From NCBI GenBank assembly GCA_902806595.1, contig CADCXC010000037.1:2356001-2420000 (forward strand): 64,000 nucleotides of DNA, written 5' to 3'. Of this stretch, positions 36,923 through 48,310 are shown one piece after another. The position numbers and the translations under genes are program-made. The first letter of the stretch is position 1; each line of letters begins with the position of its first letter. The DNA is from Pyrenopolyporus hunteri (lineage: Eukaryota > Ascomycota > Sordariomycetes > Xylariales > Hypoxylaceae). The notes under the pieces were generated by a model. That model made no database searches. It saw only the letters and a list, made by a program, of their open reading frames with translations, and was not told where the DNA came from.

Positions 36923-37999
36923 CTATATTTGCCCCTTATCAGACTTAACCGGCCGCGCTATATACTCAGGCAAATCCGCCTCGCGGATCAACTCGAATTC
37001 CACATTGGCCAAAGACGACGTGACAAGGGAGCCCCTATACCAGTCGCGCCAAATCCTTTGTACCACATTCATATCGCCCGCTTCCTCATCCTGCCCCCAC
37101 TTCCCATTCTTCCCTTCTCCCGCACCGCTCCCCTCCCCCTCGGGCCGCACCAGCGTGCCCTCGCCGCCGACCAGCAGATGCGTGAACTCGTCCCTGGGCA
37201 CGACGGCGACCAGGACGCGCGCGCCCTCGAGGCGGGCGAAGCGGTCGACGACGTGGAACAGCGCGCCGAAGATGTGCTGCGAGCCGGACTCGCCGTACCG
37301 CAGCGCGCCGAACGCGACGGCCAGCCGCCGCACCCGCAGCGCCTCCTCGCGGTCGAGGAAGTACGCCATCGGGCTGTTGAACCCGTAGCTGTCGCACGGC
37401 TCGAGCTCGCCCAGGAGGTACAGCGCGTCGCGGTCGAAGTCGAACCATACCCGCGGCGGCGACCAGCGGGAGGAGGAGGATAGGGAGGATGGGGAGGGGG
37501 AGGGGGCATGGGATGCGGTGGACGATGATAGGCCGGCAGCAGTAGCGGCAGAGGGGTGATGAGAGACCCGCGACACGGCCGAAGAAGCGGCAGCAGCATC
37601 ATCCATCGCCGCCAACAGCACATGGGGGACCTTCCAGCCAAACGCGGGCCTATACCTCGCCAGCGCGAGGGCCCTAGTCTCGCGGTTGACGCCGAGGAGC
37701 GCGGGGACGGGCCTCGGGGGCGGGGCCTGGAGCTCGGGGAACGCGGCCCAGGGCTCGGGGGGGTCGTCCGGGTCGGACTCGGCGTCGAGGCACGCCACGG
37801 CCACCACGCGCGGCGCCAGCAGGTACTCCCAGACCTTGAGGCGCAGCTCGGCCGGGAGCCGCGGGAAGGCCGGGAACCGGCCCCCGTGGAACGGCGAGCC
37901 GGCGGCCGTGAGGGCCTGCGCGCGCGGGGTGTCCTGCCCGTCGTGCAGGACCCGGAAGGAGAGGCTGAAGCGTGGGCGTTGGGGGAAGGAGGCTGCCAT
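36923..37999 (-). CDS. 2EXR-domain protein
   Basis: One uninterrupted frame of 358 residues with ATG at 37999. Residues about 45-125 carry the 2EXR signature: LPAELRLKVWEYLLAPR, then after a variable acidic loop PVPALLGVNRETRALALARYRPAF. 2EXR proteins are numerous in filamentous ascomycetes and have no known biochemical role. A second conserved part (VWFDFDRDALYLLGELEPC and RRLAVAFGALRYGES) follows a Ser/Pro-rich low-complexity stretch at about 150-185. The gene is very GC-rich at third positions, which produces long spurious frames on the other strand and in other phases. It converges with the 299-residue gene. Confidence 0.85.
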   Translation of the reverse strand: MAASFPQRPRFSLSFRVLHDGQDTPRAQALTAAGSPFHGGRFPAFPRLPAELRLKVWEYLLAPRVVAVACLDAESDPDDPPEPWAAFPELQAPPPRPVPALLGVNRETRALALARYRPAFGWKVPHVLLAAMDDAAAASSAVSRVSHHPSAATAAGLSSSTASHAPSPSPSSLSSSSRWSPPRVWFDFDRDALYLLGELEPCDSYGFNSPMAYFLDREEALRVRRLAVAFGALRYGESGSQHIFGALFHVVDRFARLEGARVLVAVVPRDEFTHLLVGGEGTLVRPEGEGSGAGEGKNGKWGQDEEAGDMNVVQRIWRDWYRGSLVTSSLANVEFELIREADLPEYIARPVKSDKGQI

Positions 38000-38823
38000 T
38001 TATTTGGTGGGTGTATGGGTGGGTTGTTGAGCGTATGTTGTAGGTCTAGATGGGTGAGTAGATGGTAAGTGGCCTATATGAGAAGATGGCGGATGTTGAA
38101 GAATCGGCGATAAGTGAGCGTGGCAGGGAGAGTAACGGATAAGAGGGTAAATAATACTGAGTCGGCGATTGCAGCTATTCGATCCGATCTACGTAATTTC
38201 TTCTCAAGATCCCATTGCTAGCTAAAGAGCGAAACTAATAACCAAATGTTTATCTTTTTATAAACGTATCCGCGCCTCGTTCGCCTATAATTACCGCACT
38301 GATGTAGATGTAAATGTAAATGTTTGCCGTCGAGTTGCAGCTCAAATGTTAAATTTTAGAAGGGTTTGGGCCGTATGCAAGGCATGAGTAAGAATTCGGA
38401 GCGGGGGGTTTCGCGCCGGGAGCAATTGCGTAAACCCCCTGAACTCTGCATTAGGTCCTTAGCTCCCTTCCCCCTTTTCTCATAATTTTCCAACCGTCCT
38501 TATTCTGGCTAAACATATCCGTCTTCCTCATCAAATTACTCGAAGATGGGACGCTGATCAGCTATACAATACGTCTCGTTACTTATCTAGTGTTTTCTCT
38601 TTGTACGATCGCACTCGTCTCATATTTTAATTTATTGTGGAGTTGTTCTCATCTATGAACGGTCATTCCTATTAGAATATACAGAGATATATACGCGCTT
38701 ATATGTTCAACTGTTCCATAGATGATCTACCAGACAATGAGGAGGCTTATATACGCCTCCTAAATCTATACATTTGATCCTCTAGTATTCCAAGAAGAAT
38801 TTAATTGTTTTACCTAAAAGGCA
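38000..38823. other. AT-rich intergenic gap
   Basis: Lies upstream of the 2EXR gene and downstream of the MFS gene, both on the minus strand. The part from 38470 to 38820 is AT-rich with no frames. It contains a short GTAAATGTAAATGT repeat near 38310. Confidence 0.55.
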
Positions 38824-41168
38824 TTATCGCGGAGAACGGGGATCGGCCATTTCAACCCTAGCCCTCAACATAGGCTCCCCGTCTCCTTCCTCTGTTATTT
38901 CACGCTCTAGATTCTTCTCCGAGCAGCCATTTTTACTTATTAAAGAGAGTAGATAGCTTCCGTGTGTCAGCCGATGGCCAGGAGTACCAGCGTCGGCATT
39001 CTTAATAATAGACACATTGCCTAAACAAGCCGACGCGACGACGCACTACTCGCTGGGTCAGCATTATGAAAACAGAATAGTAGGGTGCGGTTGTGGCAGA
39101 GCTTACAATGACCATAAAAGGGACCAACGCGACGAATGCGTAAGCGATTCCGTTCTACCCAAGTATTAGTCGACCTAATCTTCTAATATGTTATTATGAT
39201 AGTAATGGAAGTATTTACCTTGGCGCTCTCAATAATCGGAGCTTTCACTTCGTCTGGAAGGCTGCGTAAGGCATCATAGTCATTTTTAAACCCAGAATCG
39301 CCCGCGATGCCCGATACGTTGTTAAAGACGGTAGACATGATAGTAAGAGCCAAGGTGCCTCCGAACGTCACAGCCACAGTCATCACGGAAACCACCGTGG
39401 CGATATGCTCTTGAAAGAACCCGATGGCGTGAAGATTACCTTTTACATAGGTACCAAGGTTAGGAACAGAATTATCCCTTAAGTGGAAGGGAATTACTCA
39501 CTTGGCATAAATCGCAGGCCCGTACCGGCACCTGTAAGTCCCATCATGCCAAATATAGTAGGAGTATGCCCAAAGTATAGAGCCCACGCCATCAACCCGA
39601 CACCGATAGCTTCCACCAGAGAGCCAAGGAAGAGAGGGGGGAATGTTTGACGAGGCCAGACGTTACACATGAACACCGAGAGAAATACGCCGACTATAAA
39701 AGTTAGTCGCGCTCGTTCATGATAGGGGTCTAATTCGACTAACCTCCAAGTCCTGGTGTATAGTATAACAGCTGGACACCAGCCTGATCGGAACTGTAAC
39801 CCTATGACAGTGTTAGTAAATAGATAACTCCCGACGTATTCCATTTCCACACTTAACCATACCTTAACCATCGTGAAATAAATGTCGACGAAGTAAAGAA
39901 CCTATACAGTTAATAAGCTATGCCGCGCTTAAATAGGAATCTTCACTTACACTATACATAGCCATTCCAATACCGAAGTTAATATAGCATAGGAGGCCAA
40001 TGTTACGATTGGTTACCACTTTCCAAGGTAACATTGGCCGTTGGAATGACAACTTCGCGGATAACGCCCTACCCGGAGCCATGGAATATTCATAATAGAT
40101 CCAAGCAACCACCATCAAGGCACCGACGATGAGAGGAATCAGTACCGCAGGATGATCCCAATTGTAAGTAGCACCGGCCCAGGTGAAGGCCAAAATCAGA
40201 AGCCCAAACCCAAACAAGAATAAGAGCTGTCCCCCGAAATCGAGACTCGAAATGCGCCTAGCGAACCGTTCGCGGCGACCAGCTTCGTGCTCGTCCAACT
40301 CGGGGATAGGTTGTGGTCCCAGCAGATCCTTTCGGAGGAAGAAAAAGACGATGAGGATAGCGACGAAAGCAATGGGCAAATTGATCCCGAAGCACCATCT
40401 CCAATTGGAAGAAGTAAGGTACCCGCCGATGACGGGGCCGAGGCCGTAACATAGGCCTCCTACGAGGGAGAAGAGGGACCAATTCTTCGCATTCTCTTTC
40501 AGGGAGACCTTGTCGGCCATTATAACACGAATGATTGTACCCAGTCCCGCGCACGCGACACCTTGGAGAGCTCGACCGAGGAGGAATACGCCGAACGCGT
40601 CGGTGGGAGCAGCCGTGCATAGAGCACTGCCAACTAGCATTATAAAGGAGCATATCTGCAGAGACCAGTGTCTCCCGAAGATGTCGGATATCTGTCCCCA
40701 GAAGGGGATGAATGCGGCGGAAGTCAAGTTGAAAGCCGAGATGATCCAATTAAGCTGGGCGATTTCATCTAAGATATTGTCAGTCTAAACAGGGAGACAT
40801 TATGGCGGTAGGTGATCTATACCGAAATCCGCGGCAATCCATGGCAAAGCACTGGCGACGCTGTTATGAAAGTTAGCCTGTTTTTGTATCTGAGTTGGCT
40901 AGATAGACTCGTCGTACATGGTTACGTCGAGAGCCTGAAGAGTGTAAGGTAACATCAGACACAGAAGTAGTTTCCATCGATACTTGGAGGCCGCTCGTTT
41001 CTCGGCCTTACACTCAAGACAGCTTCCCTCTGCAGAAGGCTCCTCTATAGGTTGACCATTTAGGTCCTTCAAAGCGATGTCCCTCTTATGGATACATGGT
41101 GTAGGCGGCCTGGCTTGCTTGCGGCCTTTCTTCGACTTGAAGGCTCGTCCTAGGAGGGTTATTAACAT
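38824..41168 (-). CDS. MFS drug:H+ antiporter-type transporter, 14 TM (DHA2-like)
   Basis: Nine exons on the minus strand: 41168-40918, 40860-40823, 40768-39951, 39901-39863, 39801-39744, 39693-39502, 39439-39219, 39154-39107 and 39045-38824. Together they give 628 residues with every junction GT-AG and in frame. MFS multidrug exporters use the proton gradient to extrude toxic compounds. The splices rebuild family motifs: ALDVTIVASALPWIAADF, then QLNWIISAFNLTSAAFIPFWG, GQISDIFGRHW (motif A), GRALQGVACAGLGTIIRVI (motif B region), GLGPVIGGYL (motif C) and YSSDQAGVQLLYYTPGLGVG. The last splice joins LVPFMVI to CVVASACLGNVSI, completing helix 14. The cytosolic tail is about 55 residues, acidic then basic. 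The substrate is unknown, and no biosynthetic genes flank it. Retention of the last intron would give a different tail ending at 39002. Confidence 0.9.
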
Positions 41169-44100
41169 GATGACCAGACAATATACCTAAGCAAAAGATG
41201 TAGATACGTAAATTTTCCAGCAAGATAGCTTCAACGGGAAGTGAATCATATATCATATCGAAGGAGGAAAACAAAGTTAGAAAGTAACAACATGGCCATA
41301 TATACCTCACAATGCGGCCGCGAATTCTCAACAGCATGAGACGAAAGCACAGCCCTCTCAAGAGAGGGCGATTCGTAGGCGCTACATAATAACTGAAGTC
41401 CTATGCTCTCACTCCCTCGTTTCGTATGAAGGAGATATGTCTATTCGCAAAGTTTCCTTTGATAGGGCGATCCAGGTTAGGTAGCATTGTAGATGGCAGA
41501 TTTACTGGAATCGGTAGCGTCCTCGAGCGCTGAGTGGTCGACGCGGCGTGCTACGCTGCGCTTATCCTTCTAAAAAAGATGCTAGTCAGGGCCCTCAGGG
41601 CTTAAGCGAGTGCGAATGCGGGAGTCGCAAGAAGCTCGGGCCTCACTTTAGCTGTTTAAGAGCCCCCCTGGATCAGGTACAGGTTCCACTCTATATAAGG
41701 TACCTAAGGTACCTACCTACCTACCTACCTAGGTACCTAGGTAAGCATAATACGTATTATGAGGGTACTGTGGCAGTGTCCCTATAGCTGAAGAAGAGCG
41801 CTACAGCTGTGCTATAAGCCCTTTACGTTAGGTACTAGGCAGGTATAGTACTGGACGTAGTAGGTGGGCTATGATGGGCTCCCTTGGATTCACCCTCCTG
41901 ATCTCCTATTTCTTTCCTTCGTAACTCATACTTAGCGCATCATCATTGCGGTGCGAGTAGTTGGGCGACCGCGCCGAACCGAACTCATCTTCGACGAGAT
42001 TATCTCGCTCCCAATTTGAATCGGGTTTAATTGTAAAAGAACTTCATCATTAATTGAATTCTTCATAAATGAATTACGATCTTCCCATCATCCTCCTGTT
42101 CAACACGCCGTCAGAAACAATCCTTCAAGAACTCGAGCGCAACGTTAATAATAGTAATGACGTATTCGTTCAAGACGAGAGGTGGATGCCTAGCTCTTTA
42201 CTCTTGCTTTTGTCATGGCATCAATTTATTAACATAGGCATTTAATATTTTCCGTTCATATGGAGTACCAGATAGGCATGTTATATCAATCTAACTTACT
42301 CGAGGATGAGCCTCGAACCATCAATTTCCCTCAAAGGTGAAATTGCCGTGCGATAACCGCCTAGCACCAACACGAAGGAACCATCGTCGACGTCCCCACC
42401 GGATCTTCGCTACCCCGCGACTTCTTGTTGTATCGCTCGGTAAGCCTCTTCGATTTAAGAACGGCCAAGGGCTCTATTTTACTAGCGACAACACGCCGTC
42501 TAGTGATTTATAATCTCCCATTTATGGCTGGGTAGTCGAATATAGTAAATATGGATCAGCGAAGCCGGGCTTTTCTTCTTTACTCTAACGTCCGTAAACT
42601 ATCACCAGATGGCGGGGTTCCCGTGGCCCGTTTGCCCGCCATCCCTAGACGGACCACATATATCAACCCACCACATATCCGAACTCAAGTGCCAGCCCGA
42701 CCTTTTGCCTCTCGAAGAAGCACTCGCCCGACCGGAGTGGCGTTCGAGGATTCGGTTCGAGGTGTATGTAGGCGGAGATCCAACTCATAGGCTATCTCTT
42801 GTCCTCGGGTATATGATGTGGAACGCCTTTCCCTCTCTTTCGAAGAAGTAGTGTTGAAAACTACCAACAGATCAATCCAACGAGCATTTTCTTTGTTGCC
42901 TACCTACATAGGTCAGATTCACATGCAACCTTCTTCCCCTGTCCAAGGCGCAGCTTGGATTTCGTCATTTATATTCTTCCCCAGGATTCGCCAATGGTAG
43001 ACTTGGCTCGTCTAGGAAGGGACCCTTCTCGAACGCCGACAAGGGAGAACCAAATCAGGTTGTTAGTTTCGAAGAGTTCCCGTCCTGGGGCGCAAATATT
43101 GAACTCCGCTTTTCTCTTTCCAGATCCTGGGCTTGCCCGGAGATAGATAACTCGCCATCAGCTGAGGTCACATTGGTCACGTTGCCCAAGCACTAACCAT
43201 AGCGCGCTCGGTTCTATACCATCATTATTATTACCTCTCTATTATAAACGAGGCGTTCTCAGGCGCTTAGCTGATAGATGAGCGAACCGGTGACCCCCAA
43301 TCTTGGGTTTTCATTCTAATCGCGATTCACGAGAAGCAGCGGCACGCCCTGTTATTTTTATTTTATTTTTTTCCCTCCTTCGCTCGCGACGTTACCAAAC
43401 TCGTTCCGACTACGGTAGAACTCCTCGTCTTCTGAGTGGGTTCTTTTAGCGCGTCTTCCTTCCGATCCGAACCATTTTGAATGATTTTAAAGACCGCCGT
43501 TACTCCGACTGCCCAACCAGAATCCATCCACTTGTCCGAAATCTACCCCACGACCTAGAACTCGTCCCTTGAACCCTTCAACGGTACAACTCGCGCCAGC
43601 CTTGACCCCGTGGGGACGGCGACTATCAGTCGTCATTGCGACAAGCTAGGTAGGTCGGTTGGCGGGTTCTGGAATTGTGTACCCTTCTCCATCCCCTTCC
43701 AACTCTGACCTCATCCCTTCCCCTACTCCAGGCCTAGCCATTTACGGCATCGCCGGTGTTGCTCAGCGTAGTCCTTCGTGACCTTCTAGTAGACACAGTA
43801 CTAATACAAAGTTCCGGAGTAGGCAATCTATGGCGGATTCCAGTTTTTCCTGCTATCTAGACGTCTGATTAATGCCAATCCTCTATATCATATCACTTCT
43901 GCGGTCGCTGATAACAAGCCGTCTAAGCGATATGCTAGACAGCTAGCTACCCTACCCTGGTTGGAGGTATGTGAGATTTCGTTTCATCTCCAGTACCTTT
44001 ACCCAGCCCTCTCGGCAGATTAGCTTGTCTCTTGCATTCAGATTATATATCTCGTCGGTCCTGCGGATGAGTATCTAGTTCGCTTTGGCCAACCATAGCC

Positions 44101-44521
44101 AATCATGTTACTCCCTGGCCCAGAGGATGGTTGCCCCCGACTGGCTAAGCAAAGTACCCTTCACACATGTGATAGCGTACTACCTATCCAACTGGATTAA
44201 CATCCCCAGGTCTTTGGTTCTTTGCCTACTTACCTGCCTACTTTATGGATCCACCCCTGGCCTACTCACCCTCGACTCTTGTCTCATACTCGGCTTCCGG
44301 CATGATTTATAGTTTCTATCCCCCTTCGACGTATTTCTCTTCTTCTTTCTCGTCTATATTACTACGATATCCTCTCTTATACTTGGGCGCAACTCGAGTG
44401 TGATGCCACCCTACTGTCTTCAGGATTGTCATTACTTCTACCGCACGGCCCTGCGCGGCTTAAACATCAGCACCTGTGTCTCACCTTTATATACCTGATC
44501 TATTAGGAGCCGACTAACAGG
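41169..44521. other. Divergent intergenic region with repeats
   Basis: 3.35 kb between the MFS gene (-) and the carnitine acetyltransferase (+). A strong CCTA/TAGG array lies at 41698-41745. A tRNA-like segment with a GGTTCGAGG box is on the complement of 42310-42385. The stretch before the acetyltransferase (43370-44520) has many pyrimidine runs, as expected of a fungal promoter and leader. No protein-coding gene is supported. Confidence 0.5.
41698..41745. repeat. CCTA/TAGG array
   Basis: AGGTACCTAAGGTA is followed by four consecutive CCTA units and then TAGGTACCTAGGTA. It is the clearest example of the motif family that recurs throughout the window. Confidence 0.9.
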
Positions 44522-47198
44522 ATGCCTACTCAAGTTCGTATTTTTGCTATGCCAAAGTCTCTTGGCGAGACTCTCAGCGGCAGCTCAGCAACATCAGCCC
44601 CCTCTATACAAGAGTATAAAAACGAAAGGCCGGCAAGCCCTGATTTTAGAGGCCGAGTCCCCATGATGGAGACAATACCGGAGAAGCCCAAAGAAGGCGG
44701 CATTACTTTCGCCGGCCAGGACAAGTTGCCGAAACTACCCATACCGGAGCTGGAACAAACATGCAAGAAGTACCTAGCTGCGCTCAAGCCGCTACAGAGC
44801 CCTAGAGAGCACGCCGAAACGAAGCTTGCTGTCCAGGAATTTTTAAAGAAAGACGGCCCCGAGCTCCAAAAGAAGCTGCAAGAATACGCCGTCGGGAAAA
44901 CAAGTTATATTGAACAATTTTGTATGATCTAGCTCACCGTAGGATAAGCGCCTCTGCTAACCCTCGGCATAGGGTACGACTCATATCTAAATTTCGATAA
45001 TCCTGTCGTTCTAAACCTGAATCCTTTCTTTTTATTAGAGGATGATCCCACGCCAGCGAGAAATAACCAAGTTACTCGCGCGGCATCTCTTGTTGTGTCG
45101 GCGCTGGAATTCGTGCGGGCAGTACGCCGCGAAGAATTGCCCCCGGATACGGTTAAGGGCGTACCCTTGGATATGTATCAATATTCGCGACTTTTCGGCA
45201 CTGCTCGGGTACCAACGGAGAATGGTTGCCAAATTGAACAAGACCCGGAATCTAGGCATATCGTTGTGCTATGCCACGGACAATTCTATTGGTTCGACGT
45301 GCTCGATGATAATTCGGATCTTATCATGAGCGAAAAGGATATTTCCATAAACCTCCAGACGATAATAGACGACGCGGCTCAAACACCTATTCAGGAGGCG
45401 GCTAAGGGAGCTTTAGGTATCCTAAGCACGGAAAATAGGAAGGTTTGGTCAGGGTTGCGCGATGTGCTCACTAAGGAAGAGGGGTCAAACAACGCAGATT
45501 GCCTGGGTATAGTCGACTCGGCTCTATTTGTGCTGTGCTTGGACTATACGGAGCCGGCTACCGCTGCAGCGCTATGCCAAAATATGCTTTGCGGTACGAA
45601 CGAAGTGGTCAAGGGAGTACAAATTGGCACCTGCATAAATCGGTGGTACGATAAACTCCAGATCATCGTGTGCAAGAACGGGAGCGCAGGTATCAACTTC
45701 GAACATACCGGCGTCGACGGTCACACGGTACTTCGATTTGCTAGCGACCTATACACGGACACCATCCTTCGCTTCGCAAGAACTATCAACGGCCAAGCTC
45801 CTAGTCTCTGGAAGACGGCAAGCCCTGACCCATCGAAGCGCGACCCCGAGAGTTTCGGGGACGTTACGACGACCCCGCACAAGTTGGAGTGGGACATATC
45901 ACCGGAGCTCAACATCGCTATACGGTTTGCCGAAACGAGGCTTGCGGATCTCATCAGCCAGAATGAGTTCGAATGCTTAGACTTTACCGGCTATGGTAAA
46001 CATTACATCACTTCAGCGGGATTCTCGCCGGATGCCTTCGTTCAGATGGCTTTTCAGGCCGCTTACTACGGATTATACGGGCAGGTCGAATGTACATACG
46101 AGCCAGCCATGACTAAGGCCTTCCTTCACGGCAGGACCGAGGCCATCCGGACGGTATCTGAGGAGTCGGTGAATTTTGTTCAGACGTTCTGGGCGGATAA
46201 CCCCGCGGAGGCGAAGGTAGACGCGCTCCGCAAAGCGTGCCAGCAGCACGTTAACAACACCAAAGAGTGTTCCAAAGGGCGAGGCTGCGACCGGCATCTA
46301 TACGCTCTATTCTGTGTGTGGCAGAGGTATCTCGATGACGAGCACAGCCGCGCCACCAGCAGTTTGGGGTATTCGAGCCCCGTAGAGAACAGCTCCGAGC
46401 AAAACTCCTTCGTCGGCAGCCCCGGGAAGGAATCGGAATTCTCCACGAACGGCGAGGACCAGCAGATGCGGCGGCGCGGCGACAGCACGGGATCGCGGTT
46501 CCAGGATAACACGGTGCCGGCGATCTTCGCAGACCCAGGGTGGGACAAGCTGAACCGGACGATCCTGTCGACGTCCAACTGCGGCAACCCGTCGCTGCGA
46601 CAATTCGGGTTCGGGCCCACGTCGGGCGGGGGCTTCGGCATCGGGTACATCATCAAGGACGAGAGCATCAGCATCTGCGTATCCAGCAAGCACCGGCAGA
46701 CGAAGCGGTTCGTCGACACCCTCGAGAGCTACCTGCTCGAGATCCGCCGCATCCTCCGGATCACGAATCGCAAGGGCACCCTCTCCCGCCAGACCCGCGC
46801 CCGCGAGATCGACCCGGACAAGCCCCGCGCCTCCCACCACGGCCGCCCGAACCGCGCCCGCGGCCGCATGATCACCGGCGCGGACAACATCCGCGCGCTC
46901 GCGAGGTCGTCCACGGGCACGAGGAGCCCGACCGAGGAGAGTTTGATGATGAGCGAGGATGACGAGTTGGGAGGGTGTAAGTGTTCTTTTACCGATCTAC
47001 TCTCATTTCCCTAGTTCTAGCAATGCTGACGGTTACCTACCTCCAGACGGCTTCTTCGACGCAGGCATGCTCCTGCAAGCGCTTAAGGCGCGCGGCGAGG
47101 CGCTCGACCAGCAGAACGAGACCAAGGCGTCGGAGAGGGCGGCCGCGAACGCGCGGAGACGGGAGATCGGGAAGAAGTTGAGGTTGGTCGAGTACTAG
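44522..47198 (+). CDS. Carnitine O-acetyltransferase (choline/carnitine acyltransferase, Yat2-like)
   Basis: Three exons, 44522-44921, 44973-46976 and 47047-47198, encode 851 residues. Introns have donors GTATGA and GTAAGT and acceptors GCATAG and CTCCAG. The splices restore SYIEQFWYDSYLNF and ELGGYGFFDAGMLLQAL. The enzyme moves acetyl groups between CoA and carnitine, allowing acetyl units to cross organelle membranes during growth on acetate or fatty acids. The active-site motif INFEHTGVDGH places the catalytic His at about 378. The substrate-site block SAGFSPDAFVQMAFQAAYY and ADPGWDKLNRTILSTS are also present. A low-complexity insert (about 570-625) and an Arg-rich C-terminal extension make it longer than Cat2/FacC enzymes (about 640-690) and closer to yeast Yat2. 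No peroxisomal signal is seen at the end (LRLVEY), and no clear presequence, so a cytosolic location is likely. Confidence 0.92.
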
Positions 47199-48310
47199 AT
47201 TACATCAACTTACCTACGTCTAGGAGGTCTCTGGGAAGGGGCTGCGAGCTAGCTGGATCTTGTATATGATACACGGGGGATCTTGGCTAGGATGGAGTAT
47301 GGTGGGCGGAGAGCTCGTTATGTTACAGCGGTATTTCCGGCTTCGGGGAGCGAGGGGCAAGGGATTGTGGACCGGGTGTATACCTTGGGTATGGTGTCAA
47401 ATTGTATGTGTCTAGCTAGCGTGATTTGATGTATACCTACCTATGTTTTGGATGTCTGATTTACTGTGCAGTCTTATCGTTGGGTATTTGTGTCCTTATA
47501 TGTATATGGTTGTGTATCTACCTCCTCGAGCCGTCTTTTCGATATGTAGTATCGAGGTCTCGGAATTTTTTACGAGTCAAACTCTAGGGGCTACTCGTAA
47601 CGGGTGTTCACTGATATAAAGTATCTAAAACATGTGCTCATACGAGATATATATAATAGGATATGAGAATTTACAGACGTATAAGTCCATTGCCGACGAT
47701 GTAAGGTATATATTATAGAATATTACAAGCTCAGTGGGAGATAATGGCAACATCGGTAGGCGGGTACTCTTGAGACTATGTACAAACTTCGTAGAAGATA
47801 TCACCATCATGCTTCTAGCATTAGTAACACTCGAACGCTTCCAAGCGTCGCCAATACATGCATATTCATCCAACAACCATACATTAGCACCAAAGCGTCC
47901 TTTCATCCCTGTTTTATTCACCCACCAACTTTCTAGCCGCTAGATATCTACCTACCTAGGTAGGTAGGCACGTAAGTAGGTCTCAAGTCTCAATATGCCC
48001 AAATATAAAGCTGAAGGTGAGAAGAAATAAAAATAAACTCCATAATGCAATGCCATGCGCTCGATCAATCGGTCAATCGACCGATCCCCATTATGAACCC
48101 GATTCGTAATTATACCTCTCGCGTATGTATGGTATGTATGGTATATAGGTATCTAGCTGTATAAACCGGAGCAGCCCACCATCCATCTCGCTATACCCAT
48201 CCTGGTATTATATTTACTCGCTGGTCCTTTCCCGTTCCCCTTTTCGCTTTCTACTTCCCGATGGCACAACTGCCAATTTCCAACTCCAACTCCAAGTCTA
48301 CTACCCCCGC
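47199..48310. other. Convergent intergenic gap
   Basis: Lies between the carnitine acetyltransferase (+) and the Cys-rich membrane protein (-). It holds a CCTA/TAGG tract at 47946-47971 and a 7-bp inverted repeat (ATCGGTC-AATC-GACCGAT) at 48068-48085. No gene is seen. Confidence 0.6.
48068..48085. repeat. Perfect short inverted repeat
   Basis: ATCGGTC, then four bases AATC, then GACCGAT. It lies 0.2 kb beyond the 3' end of the Cys-rich gene in a convergent gap. No T-run follows. Confidence 0.6.

Noticed and set aside
37069..38068. Several long frames on both strands over the 2EXR gene
   Set aside because: All are GC-driven shadows. Only the 358-codon minus frame carries the 2EXR signature.
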